The notes under the pieces were generated by a model, which searched no databases, was not told the origin of the DNA, and saw only the letters and a list, made by a program, of their open reading frames with translations. From Bacteroidales bacterium M8 (GTDB lineage: Bacteria > Bacteroidota > Bacteroidia > Bacteroidales > Muribaculaceae), in assembly GCA_001689495.1 (NCBI GenBank), contig LUJS01000048.1, positions 1-7,785 on the forward strand: a stretch of DNA of 7,785 nt. The letters are read 5' to 3'. Position 1 is the stretch's first letter, and every line of letters begins with the position of its first letter. A program made the translations under genes and the position numbers. This document shows, in pieces, positions 1 to 5,835 of this stretch.

Positions 1-687
1 AATCTGATATTCGCCCAGCTCCGCGCACTGACACCTGACCTTCGCCTTGAACTTATAGACAATGCTATCGCAAACACACCAAATGTCGGACTGGTCATAA
101 TTGACGGAGTACGCGACCTGATGTTCGACATCAACAACGCCATCGAATCGTCAAGGCTTATCGGCAAGCTGATGGAGTGGACGGACAAGTATCAGATACA
201 TATCCACACGGTTCTGCACCTAAACAAGAGCGATGATAACGTGCGCGGTCATGTCGGCACCGAACTCAACAACAAGGCGGAGACCGTTCTGCAAGTATGC
301 AAAAGCACGACCGACAGCGATGTGACCGAGGTATCGGCATCATGTATCCGCTCAATGGATTTTCCGCCCTTTGCTTTCATCGTCAATGAATCCGGGCTTC
401 CGGAGATAGCCACTGAGTACACCTTTGCCGGAAAATCAAAGGTTCAGACCTTCTCATACTCTGAGCTTTCTCCCGATCAGCACCGTCAGGCTCTTGAAAT
501 TGCATTTGCCAATGGCGCGATAAAAGGCTGTCAGAATTGCGAGGACAGTATCAAGCGGGCTTATGCCGCCTGTGGATTCCCATACGGAGACGGAAAGGTC
601 ACCAAACTCAAATCGTTCCTGATGAACAAACGGATGGTAGTCCGGGAAAACGGCACATACTCATACAACCCCGATTTTTATTACTGA
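1..687 (+). CDS. RepA-like / RecA-fold AAA ATPase, C-terminal part (5' truncated by window edge)
   Basis: The reading frame is open from base 1 with no stop upstream, so the gene enters from the left; the ATG at 121 is internal. 228 residues are visible. A Walker B-like strand, VGLVIIDG, sits at visible residues 29-36 (Asp35), followed by HLNK (73-76) and RGHVGTEL (82-89), the pattern of hexameric RepA-type helicases and related AAA_25 ATPases found on Bacteroidales mobile elements. The Walker A motif must lie in the missing N-terminal part. The last 70 or so residues look like a small helical, possibly winged-helix, domain. The likely role is DNA unwinding for replication of the excised or transferred element; this is inferred from family and from the primase gene 74 bases downstream. 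The family call is firm; helicase activity is not shown. A non-helicase RecA-like ATPase is the alternative. Confidence 0.85.
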   Translation, partial: NLIFAQLRALTPDLRLELIDNAIANTPNVGLVIIDGVRDLMFDINNAIESSRLIGKLMEWTDKYQIHIHTVLHLNKSDDNVRGHVGTELNNKAETVLQVCKSTTDSDVTEVSASCIRSMDFPPFAFIVNESGLPEIATEYTFAGKSKVQTFSYSELSPDQHRQALEIAFANGAIKGCQNCEDSIKRAYAACGFPYGDGKVTKLKSFLMNKRMVVRENGTYSYNPDFYY

Positions 688-692
688 TTTAA

Positions 693-736
693 GTTCGGTT
701 CAGTACGTGGTGTATATATATGAGCTGAACCTGAAC
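693..736. repeat. Inverted repeat with AT-rich centre between the ATPase and primase genes
   Basis: GGTTCAG (697-703) is exactly complementary to CTGAACC (725-731). The stem extends by GTTC (693-696) pairing with GAAC (733-736) if T732 bulges. Each arm contains a short tandem repeat (GTTC-GGTTC and CTGAACC-TGAACC). The 21-base centre includes TATATATAT. It could be an operator, an mRNA hairpin that sets the ATPase/primase ratio, or a replication site. There is no U-tract, so a simple terminator is unlikely. Confidence 0.6.
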
Positions 737-761
737 CAAATCCCCAACACATATTTCCGAT

Positions 762-1664
762 ATGATTAAAGAGATTAAGACAATCCCTTTAGCCGACTTC
801 TTGTCCCGTCTCGGGCATGAGCCGGCAATGAGAAAGGGAACACGGCTCTGGTATAAGTCGCCGTTGCGACAGGAGCAAACGCCATCGTTCAAGGTCGAGA
901 CCACTCTCAACTGCTGGTATGATTTCGGACTTGGCAAAGGAGGCAACATCATCGACCTCGCAGCTGAGTTGTGGCAGTCAACAGACCTGCGCTATCTCAT
1001 GCGTTGCATCGCCGACAATTGTCCGGTGCCATCAGTGCAGACTGTCGCTTCCTCTTTTGCTCCGCGACACTCTGCACCGAGCATGGAGCAGACAGAAGTC
1101 GTGCCACTGGAACACCGCGCACTTGTCGCATACCTCCAAGAGCGTGGCATTCCGGCACACATCGCCAAGGCGAAATGCAAGGAGGCGCATTACAGTGTCA
1201 ACGGTTCATCGCGAAGCGCTTTCGGAGCAGAGCGGAGAAAGAAATCTTACTTCGCAGTGGCGTTTGAGAATGTCAGCGGAGGCTGGGAACTGCGCAACAG
1301 ATATTTCAAAGGTTGCCGGGGACGCAAGGACATCTCATATCTGCCTTGGGCGAGAGACGGTCCGTCAACAGAGTGTGTCGTGTTCGAGGGATTCATTGAT
1401 TACCTATCGGCACTTACACTCGATATAATCAGCGGAGCCGACGCAATCATACTCAACTCGGTTGTCAATGTCAACAAGGCTGTGCCTTATCTCAAAGGTT
1501 ACACCACTATCAACTGCTATCTTGACAACGACAACGCAGGACAAACAGCACTCTCCGAGTTGACAGCCATATATGGCTCAACAGTGGTTGACCGCTCTAC
1601 TCTATACTCCGAGTTCAACGACCTCAATGACTTCTTGTGCCAACGAGGGCAATATCAAACCTAA
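762..1664 (+). CDS. Toprim-domain primase-like protein with degenerate CHC2 zinc-finger region
   Basis: This 300-residue protein resembles mobile-element primases of the DnaG type. The N-terminal part (about 8-90) follows the CHC2 zinc-finger fold pattern: YKSPLRQEQTPSF at 31-43, then NCWYDFGLGKGGNIIDL at 50-66. The usual zinc-binding Cys/His positions are mostly replaced. The toprim domain is at about 203-295, with the motif-I glutamate in FEGFIDYLSA (Glu209), the DxD motif in YLDNDNAGQ (Asp255, Asp257), and a C-terminal DLNDFL. The expected role is synthesis of RNA primers on element DNA, working with the upstream RepA-like ATPase. The ATG at 762 starts the conserved N-terminal block and is chosen on that basis; the leader is A/T-rich without a Shine-Dalgarno match. 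The C-terminal helicase-binding domain of chromosomal DnaG is absent, as in other short element primases. Primase activity is inferred, not shown. Confidence 0.85.
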   Translation: MIKEIKTIPLADFLSRLGHEPAMRKGTRLWYKSPLRQEQTPSFKVETTLNCWYDFGLGKGGNIIDLAAELWQSTDLRYLMRCIADNCPVPSVQTVASSFAPRHSAPSMEQTEVVPLEHRALVAYLQERGIPAHIAKAKCKEAHYSVNGSSRSAFGAERRKKSYFAVAFENVSGGWELRNRYFKGCRGRKDISYLPWARDGPSTECVVFEGFIDYLSALTLDIISGADAIILNSVVNVNKAVPYLKGYTTINCYLDNDNAGQTALSELTAIYGSTVVDRSTLYSEFNDLNDFLCQRGQYQT

Positions 1665-1671
1665 GGTTTGA
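1655..1671. repeat. Perfect palindrome around the primase stop codon
   Basis: TCAAACC (1655-1661) and GGTTTGA (1665-1671) are exact complements, with the stop codon TAA (1662-1664) as the triloop. As RNA it forms a 7-bp hairpin; as DNA it is a near-perfect dyad. No U-tract follows. It may be an mRNA stability element, a weak attenuator, or a protein-binding dyad ahead of the next gene, or it may be chance. Confidence 0.5.
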
Positions 1672-1749
1672 GTAATGCCGAATGTAGCCAAGAACGGCTC
1701 GTAGAGCAGTATCTCACAAATCCAAGTTTAACAAAAAACACACTTTCCA

Positions 1750-2184
1750 ATGAAAACAAATAAACCCACCGCACCGAAGTCAACCGAGTTGACTGATGCA
1801 CCCGAAAAAACAGTATTAACCGATAACTCCAATAACTCTATGCAATCAAATAACCCTATCAACTCCACCAATGCTGTCAACAGCGACAATCTGTTTGGCT
1901 CCGACCAGACCGCAACCGAATTGACGGCACAGCCGAAGCAACAGCGCATCGGCAAGCAACAGCGCAAGTCGGATTTCGCAGACTTCAAGGCTGCCTATCT
2001 TTCACCGGCAAAGTTAGAGAAGCGTCACCCCGTCAACATCGAGGAGAGCGTGTGGGCGAAGCTGGAACGCATCGCCCGTATCCTCGGCGACCGCGACACC
2101 AGCGTCGGCAGCTACATCAACGCCATCCTTTCGGAACACCTCGACCTCTATGCCGAAGACATCGAAATCTGGCGCAAACTCTGA
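1750..2184 (+). CDS. DUF3408-type protein (predicted DNA-binding, mobile-element associated)
   Basis: This is a 144-residue protein in two parts. Residues 1-60 are low-complexity, rich in Asn, Thr and Ser, and probably disordered. Residues 73-144 match the DUF3408 pattern: a DFADFKAAYL helix, a strand at HPVNIEESVW (93-102), then helices LERIARILG and SYINAILSEHLDLYAEDI. The strand-helix-helix order suggests a ribbon-helix-helix-like DNA-binding fold (inference). DUF3408 proteins are typical of Bacteroidetes conjugative and mobilizable elements, usually next to ParA, primase or mob genes; the exact role is unknown. It lies 85 bases after the primase and directly before the structured non-coding region, so binding that region or regulating the mob genes is plausible. 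The ATG at 1750 follows an A-rich leader. Base composition shifts sharply inside the gene, with 21/60 G+C at 1801-1860 and 41/60 at 2041-2100. Confidence 0.78.
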   Translation: MKTNKPTAPKSTELTDAPEKTVLTDNSNNSMQSNNPINSTNAVNSDNLFGSDQTATELTAQPKQQRIGKQQRKSDFADFKAAYLSPAKLEKRHPVNIEESVWAKLERIARILGDRDTSVGSYINAILSEHLDLYAEDIEIWRKL

Positions 2185-2197
2185 GACAGTAACAGCA

Positions 2198-2219
2198 CCT
2201 GATTAGCGGCTTAATCGGG
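2198..2219. repeat. Hairpin just after the DUF3408-type gene
   Basis: CCTGATTA (2198-2205) pairs with TAATCGGG (2212-2219), eight pairs including one G-T wobble, with a 6-base loop. It begins 14 bases after the stop codon at 2182-2184. No T-run follows, so it is not a standard terminator; it may protect the 3' end of the upstream transcript or form the left edge of the oriT region. Confidence 0.5.
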
Positions 2220-2347
2220 GGCAGGCAGGTTCCGAAGGAATGGCTTTGCCCGGTATCCAGTAGCGTCTTTAAGTGTGGTAGGGCAAGATACCTTTTGAGT
2301 TTCTCAAAAGGGGCAAAAACAGCCCGTCCGGGCGGTTGTTGCCTGCC
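2220..2347. repeat. Long-range inverted repeat enclosing the structured region
   Basis: GGCAGGCA (2220-2227) is the exact complement of TGCCTGCC (2340-2347). Allowing one bulged T (2348), GGG at 2217-2219 can also pair with CCC at 2349-2351. These arms bracket all the inner hairpins except the one at 2198-2219, which suggests one folded unit of about 130 bases. Confidence 0.5.
2291..2311. repeat. Perfect 9-bp hairpin with TTT loop
   Basis: CCTTTTGAG (2291-2299) and CTCAAAAGG (2303-2311) are exact complements around a TTT loop. This is the strongest local hairpin of the intergenic region. A hairpin of this kind is common beside nic sites, as a relaxase or accessory-protein recognition arm; that role is inferred. 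Confidence 0.65.
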
Positions 2348-2401
2348 TCCCGATGGTCGCTGATCCGGTGCTATCACTATAATGACTTCAACATATTTCT
2401 T

Positions 2402-2752
2402 ATGAAGAAATCCACAGGAAGGCCGCCTCTCGGACAGGCGAAAAAGAGCAACGCTGTGATGGTTCGTTTCAGCGATGCCCAGTTCGACATCATAGACATC
2501 AAATCATCCCACGCCGGCATGAGCAGGTCTGAATATGTGAGGGAGGGAGCATTGAACGCCACGGTTGTCGGCGTAATCTCCGACGAGGAGAAGATGCTCC
2601 TTTACGAGCTTAAAAAACTCGGTCCCAATCTCAATCAGATAGCACATCAAGCCAATGCCGAGGGATACCGAAGCGTTGCAGACAAGGCTGAAAACATCGT
2701 TGACTGCATCGCCGGATTCGTTCTCAAACTCAAAAACCGCATGAAAACATGA
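2402..2752 (+). CDS. MobC-like relaxosome accessory protein (ribbon-helix-helix)
   Basis: This is a 116-residue basic protein. Residues 18-52 (AVMVRFSDAQFDIID, then MSRSEYVREGAL) follow the ribbon-helix-helix pattern of a DNA-binding strand followed by two helices. Residues 71-85, KKLGPNLNQIAHQAN, match the signature of the MobC family of plasmid mobilization proteins, which bind oriT and help the relaxase open the DNA. Bacteroides naming often calls this position mobA. The start at 2402 is chosen because MKKSTGRPPLG is the usual beginning of such proteins. An in-frame TTG at 2336 would add 22 residues unlike the family and would run into the inverted-repeat region. Its end overlaps the relaxase start by four bases (ATGA), so the two are probably translationally coupled and act as one relaxosome. 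The family call is firm. Confidence 0.87.
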   Translation: MKKSTGRPPLGQAKKSNAVMVRFSDAQFDIIDIKSSHAGMSRSEYVREGALNATVVGVISDEEKMLLYELKKLGPNLNQIAHQANAEGYRSVADKAENIVDCIAGFVLKLKNRMKT

Positions 2753-3765
2753 TTGGAAAGATACTTAAATCTGGGTCGTTTGGCTCAAAGGTTGACTATG
2801 TTACCCGCGAGAAACACGACAAGACAATCTACACCGCCGACACATGGAAGATACTCGGTAGCCGTGGACTGATGGGAGAAAAACGCAATCAGATAATCGC
2901 GAGCTTCGAGGCTCAGGCAATGCAGAACCGTAGAATCGGCAAGCCCGCCGGACATATAACGCTATCGTTTTCTGCCGACGACAAGTCGAAACTCAGCGAC
3001 GAGAGAATGCTTAAAATAGCTCTTGACTATATAAAAATGATGAGTCTGGACAAGACGCAATTTCTTATCGTGCGCCACTATGAAACTGACAAACCGCACT
3101 GTCATATCGTGTTCAATATGGTCGGTGACAACGGCAAACGCATGGAATCAGGCCGCAACCGCTACAAGAATAAGAAGGTCTGCGAGGTTCTGACGAAGCG
3201 TTACCGCCTCGCATTGCCGAAGCAGGAAGCTCCCGACTTGGAGAAACTTCACGGTCTTGAACGGGCGAAAGCGGAGATTAAAATTACCGCTACCGAGGCC
3301 CTGCGCAATTCCCGCGACTGGCACACCTTCGCAGCTCTGTTGGCTAAAAAGAACATCCATATCATACCGAAATATCGCCGCGGCACGCAGGAAATGCAGG
3401 GCGTTTCGTTCCAGTTGGGCGACTACAAGGTAAAGGGTTCGGATGTCGGCGAGGCTTTCAAGTACAGAAATCTCGACCGTTATTTCTCGCAGTCCAACCG
3501 TCAAACAGAGCCGAGAAAAGCCACCGCCACCCATTCCACCGCTCAAAAATCAGGAACATCGTCAATCTCTGACGAGGCTCTAAGGGTAGTACAAGCAACC
3601 GCCGCCACTGCCGCTAATCTTGCGGCTGACATCGGCAAGGGAGTGGGCCATTTAATAGGCGGACTGTTCCAGCCGGGCCCCGCTTATGACGCGGAGGAGG
3701 AACGTCTGGCATGGGAACTTTCTCATCCAAAGAAAAAGAAACCTAAACGTGGAATCAAAAGATAA
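2749..3765 (+). CDS. Relaxase / mobilization nuclease (MOB-P type)
   Basis: This 338-residue protein is a relaxase of the Relaxase/mobilization nuclease family (PF03432). It would nick one strand at oriT and carry it covalently into the recipient. The N-terminus has a candidate catalytic tyrosine in VDYVTR (Tyr17). Motif GHITLSFS is at 68-75 (His69). The metal-binding motif HYETDKPHCHIVFN is at 110-123, with His110, His117 and His119. Residues 218-246 (GVSFQLGDYKVKGSDV to NLDRYF) match the region after the nuclease domain in Bacteroidales relaxases. The C-terminus has an Ala/Gly-rich hydrophobic stretch (about 282-307) and ends in a basic tail, KKKKPKRGIKR. It is coupled to the MobC-like gene by an ATGA overlap and followed after five bases by the membrane-protein gene. 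The key residues appear intact, so it is probably functional. It is often called mobB in Bacteroides. The Tyr17 assignment is inferred. Confidence 0.93.
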   Translation: MIGKILKSGSFGSKVDYVTREKHDKTIYTADTWKILGSRGLMGEKRNQIIASFEAQAMQNRRIGKPAGHITLSFSADDKSKLSDERMLKIALDYIKMMSLDKTQFLIVRHYETDKPHCHIVFNMVGDNGKRMESGRNRYKNKKVCEVLTKRYRLALPKQEAPDLEKLHGLERAKAEIKITATEALRNSRDWHTFAALLAKKNIHIIPKYRRGTQEMQGVSFQLGDYKVKGSDVGEAFKYRNLDRYFSQSNRQTEPRKATATHSTAQKSGTSSISDEALRVVQATAATAANLAADIGKGVGHLIGGLFQPGPAYDAEEERLAWELSHPKKKKPKRGIKR

Positions 3766-3770
3766 TACAA

Positions 3771-4817
3771 ATGGCAAAGAAAGAAGAAATCCAGGGCGTG
3801 CAGTGTGAGAACGCCGACTTCGAGATTATGCGCCGTCAGTTGGCGCGTCTTGAAAAAATGCTCACCGATAAATTCTCCGAAGTCAATGACCGGATTGAAA
3901 GTATCACCGTTCAGGCACCTGCGTTTCCGCCTCCGGCGGAGCCACAGCACCCGCAACCCATAGAAGTTTCCCTGCCTGACAATATCGCCAGCCGCGAGGA
4001 CATACGCGCACTGTCGGGCGTAATTCAAACGCTCAATGGCACAGTATCGCTGGTAATGAAAAGTCTGGCGGAGATACAGAAGGCTTTTGCAGCTATGCCC
4101 CGACCCGATGTTGAAGCCATTGCGACGGATGCCGCTATGAAGGCAGCCCAAGCGACAGCCGACAAGGTTGTCTCCGATCTAACTCCGAAGATTGATGGTT
4201 CGGCAGACAAGGCTGTCCGCCTCGGTGCTGTCAAGACAACCGGCATATCGTTTGATGATGCGGCGAGCATCCATCAGACGATGAAAGAGATGGATAAGAA
4301 GATTGACGTTCAAAAGGACTATGCACGCCTCCGAAAAGTCAACCGCAATCTACTCATCGCAATAATGGTTCTGTTCAACATTGCGTGCTTACTCGGATGG
4401 GGTGCTAATGAACTATGGAAGGAGCGCAAAGAGCTAATGCGAGTTGAATGGCTCTACCGTGGTTTAAGGTCTATGATAAATCCGAAAGACACAACTTCAC
4501 TATACGGTATGGAGCAGTCAATTTTATTAGGTACAAAGGAGCAACGGGAGAGTTGGCAGACCACTATCGTAAACCATGAGGCCACCGAAATACCGTTCCG
4601 CAATTTCCAACCGCATGACGATTGGCAACCGAGGCCTCCCAAACCGCAACCGGAGGAACCAAAACCAGCCAAAGAAACAGAGATTGACAGATTCCCGCTA
4701 CCGCATCAGCGTGAAAGGAGATTGACTCCGGGAGAAATACAGGCAATAAAGGATATGCGGGCAGACCCCAACATTCCTGAAGACGCCAAACCGGAACTTC
4801 CCGAAGGCTACGAATAA
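3771..4817 (+). CDS. Single-pass membrane protein of unknown function in the mob operon
   Basis: I do not recognise a named family in this 348-residue protein. Residues 14-48 form a charged helix likely to be coiled-coil (MRRQLARLEKMLTDKFSEVN). Residues 50-65 are Pro-rich. Residues 73-185 are mostly helical and Ala-rich, with possible further coiled-coil. One membrane helix is at about 193-211 (NLLIAIMVLFNIACLLGWG), preceded by basic residues. The remaining 135 or so residues include a Pro/Lys/Glu-rich stretch (about 281-303) and an acidic end. There is no signal peptide. Basic residues before the helix suggest that the N-terminal coiled-coil part is cytoplasmic and the C-terminal part periplasmic. 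It starts five bases after the relaxase stop and is the last gene before the terminator, so it belongs to the mobilization operon. It may link the relaxosome to the membrane or to a helper's coupling protein; this is inference only. It has no ATPase motifs, so it is not a VirD4-type coupling protein. Confidence 0.8.
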   Translation: MAKKEEIQGVQCENADFEIMRRQLARLEKMLTDKFSEVNDRIESITVQAPAFPPPAEPQHPQPIEVSLPDNIASREDIRALSGVIQTLNGTVSLVMKSLAEIQKAFAAMPRPDVEAIATDAAMKAAQATADKVVSDLTPKIDGSADKAVRLGAVKTTGISFDDAASIHQTMKEMDKKIDVQKDYARLRKVNRNLLIAIMVLFNIACLLGWGANELWKERKELMRVEWLYRGLRSMINPKDTTSLYGMEQSILLGTKEQRESWQTTIVNHEATEIPFRNFQPHDDWQPRPPKPQPEEPKPAKETEIDRFPLPHQRERRLTPGEIQAIKDMRADPNIPEDAKPELPEGYE

Positions 4818-4844
4818 CATCCCCTGAGTAATAGCTCTCCCTAA

Positions 4845-4890
4845 AGACAGGCAACCCCGATATTCCAGCCGGGGTTGTCTGTCTGTTTTG
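4845..4890 (+). terminator. Rho-independent-type terminator between convergent operons
   Basis: AGACAGGCAACCCCG (4845-4859) pairs with CGGGGTTGTCTGTCT (4870-4884), giving 15 pairs with a single G-T wobble and a 10-base loop. GTTTTG follows. It ends the + strand mobilization operon, 27 bases after its last stop codon. On the - strand the hairpin is followed by TTTAGGG, a weaker tract, so it may also stop the ars operon that ends at 4926. Confidence 0.88.
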
Positions 4891-4925
4891 TATGGCTATG
4901 AAATAGGTCTATGTAATCAGGGCTA

Positions 4926-5834
4926 TTATAGCAGAATGTTAAACAAGTAGCCGGATATGACAGCCGTGAGGAATATTACAGCGACAATCATGGCGACGAG
5001 TTTCTTTTTGAAGATGCTTGCGAGCATTGACATTTCGGGTATTGCCATGCCTGCGCCTCCGATAACGAGTGCTATCACAGCCCCGATACTCATACCTTTA
5101 CCCATTAAGGCGACACCGATAGGGATTGCAGTTTCAGCCCTGATGTATAGAGGAACTCCGAGAATGGCGGCAACAGGAACCGCAAAAGGATTCTGAGGAC
5201 CGGCAATCTTCAATACAAAGTCAGACGGCATATAACCATAGATGACAGCTCCGAGGGCAACCCCGATGAGCAAATACCAGATGATAGGGCGCAGACTGTT
5301 CCATGCCGAGCGAAAAGCAATAGAGAGTTTCCGACCCCAAGGCAATAGCTTTGGATCAACCATGTCTGCCTCACCGCAACCACATGACGATTTTTTCAAC
5401 CATACATTTTTCATCCACTTTTGAGCATCCACCTTTTGCAGTCCCCATCCGAAGAATACTGAGCAAATAAAAGCAATTGCTACATATACAAGCATAGCCT
5501 TGATGCCAACGAGTGCGCCAAGCATAGCGATGATGATGGGGTTAAGCAATGGGGAGGCAATCAAAAAAGACATAGTGGCTCCAAATGGCACTCCGGCATT
5601 AAGGAATCCTACCGTCATTGGTATTGTGGAACAAGCGCAGAATGGTGTGAGCGCACCGAATCCGGCAGCCATCACATTTCCGAAGAAACCTGCCTTTTCG
5701 ATTTTTTTGCTGATTTTATCCTGCGGAATATACATCAGAATAATCTCAACGATTGCTGTAATAGCAATAAATAGCACAATAAGTTCCACCGTGATATAGC
5801 AGAAATACCACAGCGTATCAAGTAATGTGTTCAT
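4926..5834 (-). CDS. ArsP/DUF318-type permease (arsenical or metal efflux), last gene of the ars operon
   Basis: This 302-residue integral membrane protein has about eight hydrophobic segments (about 10-36, 50-75, 83-107, 109-130, 180-202, 214-238, 246-262, 277-300). The signature TPFCACSTIP at 63-72 (Cys66, Cys68) is characteristic of the PF03773 permease family, which includes ArsP, an exporter of trivalent organoarsenicals. GVPLYIRAETAIPIG (226-240) and the following Gly-rich helix form the second family repeat. A loop between the halves carries SSCGCGE (149-155; Cys151, Cys153), a likely soft-metal binding site. It begins one base after the acr3 stop codon, so it is in the same transcript. 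The neighbours make arsenic the most likely substrate class, but copper or zinc efflux members of the same family cannot be excluded. It appears complete. Family call firm, substrate inferred. Confidence 0.85.
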   Translation of the reverse strand: MNTLLDTLWYFCYITVELIVLFIAITAIVEIILMYIPQDKISKKIEKAGFFGNVMAAGFGALTPFCACSTIPMTVGFLNAGVPFGATMSFLIASPLLNPIIIAMLGALVGIKAMLVYVAIAFICSVFFGWGLQKVDAQKWMKNVWLKKSSCGCGEADMVDPKLLPWGRKLSIAFRSAWNSLRPIIWYLLIGVALGAVIYGYMPSDFVLKIAGPQNPFAVPVAAILGVPLYIRAETAIPIGVALMGKGMSIGAVIALVIGGAGMAIPEMSMLASIFKKKLVAMIVAVIFLTAVISGYLFNILL

Positions 5835-5835
5835 A

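Larger units (their letters stand above)
2185..2401. other. Structured non-coding region upstream of mob genes; candidate oriT
   Basis: These 217 bases hold no credible gene and are dense in inverted repeats: 2198-2219, 2230-2240 (TTCC/GGAA), TTGCCC 2246-2251 with GGGCAA 2281-2286 (repeated at 2311-2316), GGTATC 2252-2257 with GATACC 2287-2292, 2291-2311, and GCCCG/CGGGC at 2322-2333. All but the first are enclosed by GGCAGGCA/TGCCTGCC at 2220-2227 and 2340-2347. The position directly before a MobC-like gene and relaxase is where oriT lies in many mobilizable elements. TATCCAG at 2254-2260 resembles the TATCCTG core nicked by RP4-type MOB-P relaxases, but this is a weak match. The region could also carry the mob promoter or a regulatory RNA. 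The structure is seen directly; the oriT role is inferred. Confidence 0.6.

Noticed and set aside
121..123. ATG as the start of the first gene
   Set aside because: The frame is open to base 1 and the Walker B motif lies upstream of this codon, so it is internal.
919..1428. 169-codon open frame overlapping the primase gene
   Set aside because: It is an out-of-frame shadow: Ser/Arg/His-rich composition and no domain pattern, while the primase frame carries the toprim motifs.
2289..2297. TACCTTTTG as a Bacteroides -7 promoter element
   Set aside because: It has one base too many for TAnnTTTG and no TTTG at the required distance; it is better explained as part of the hairpin at 2291-2311.
2378..2383. 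TATAAT resembling a sigma-70 -10 box before the MobC-like gene
   Set aside because: Bacteroidota primary promoters use a TAnnTTTG -7 and TTTG -33 pattern; no partner element is properly spaced.
2336..2401. In-frame TTG start extending the MobC-like protein by 22 residues
   Set aside because: The added residues do not resemble the family, they are encoded by the inverted-repeat region, and the ATG at 2402 gives the usual N-terminus.
3148..3546. 132-codon open frame on the - strand inside the relaxase gene
   Set aside because: It is antisense to a gene with intact catalytic motifs and has no recognisable protein features.
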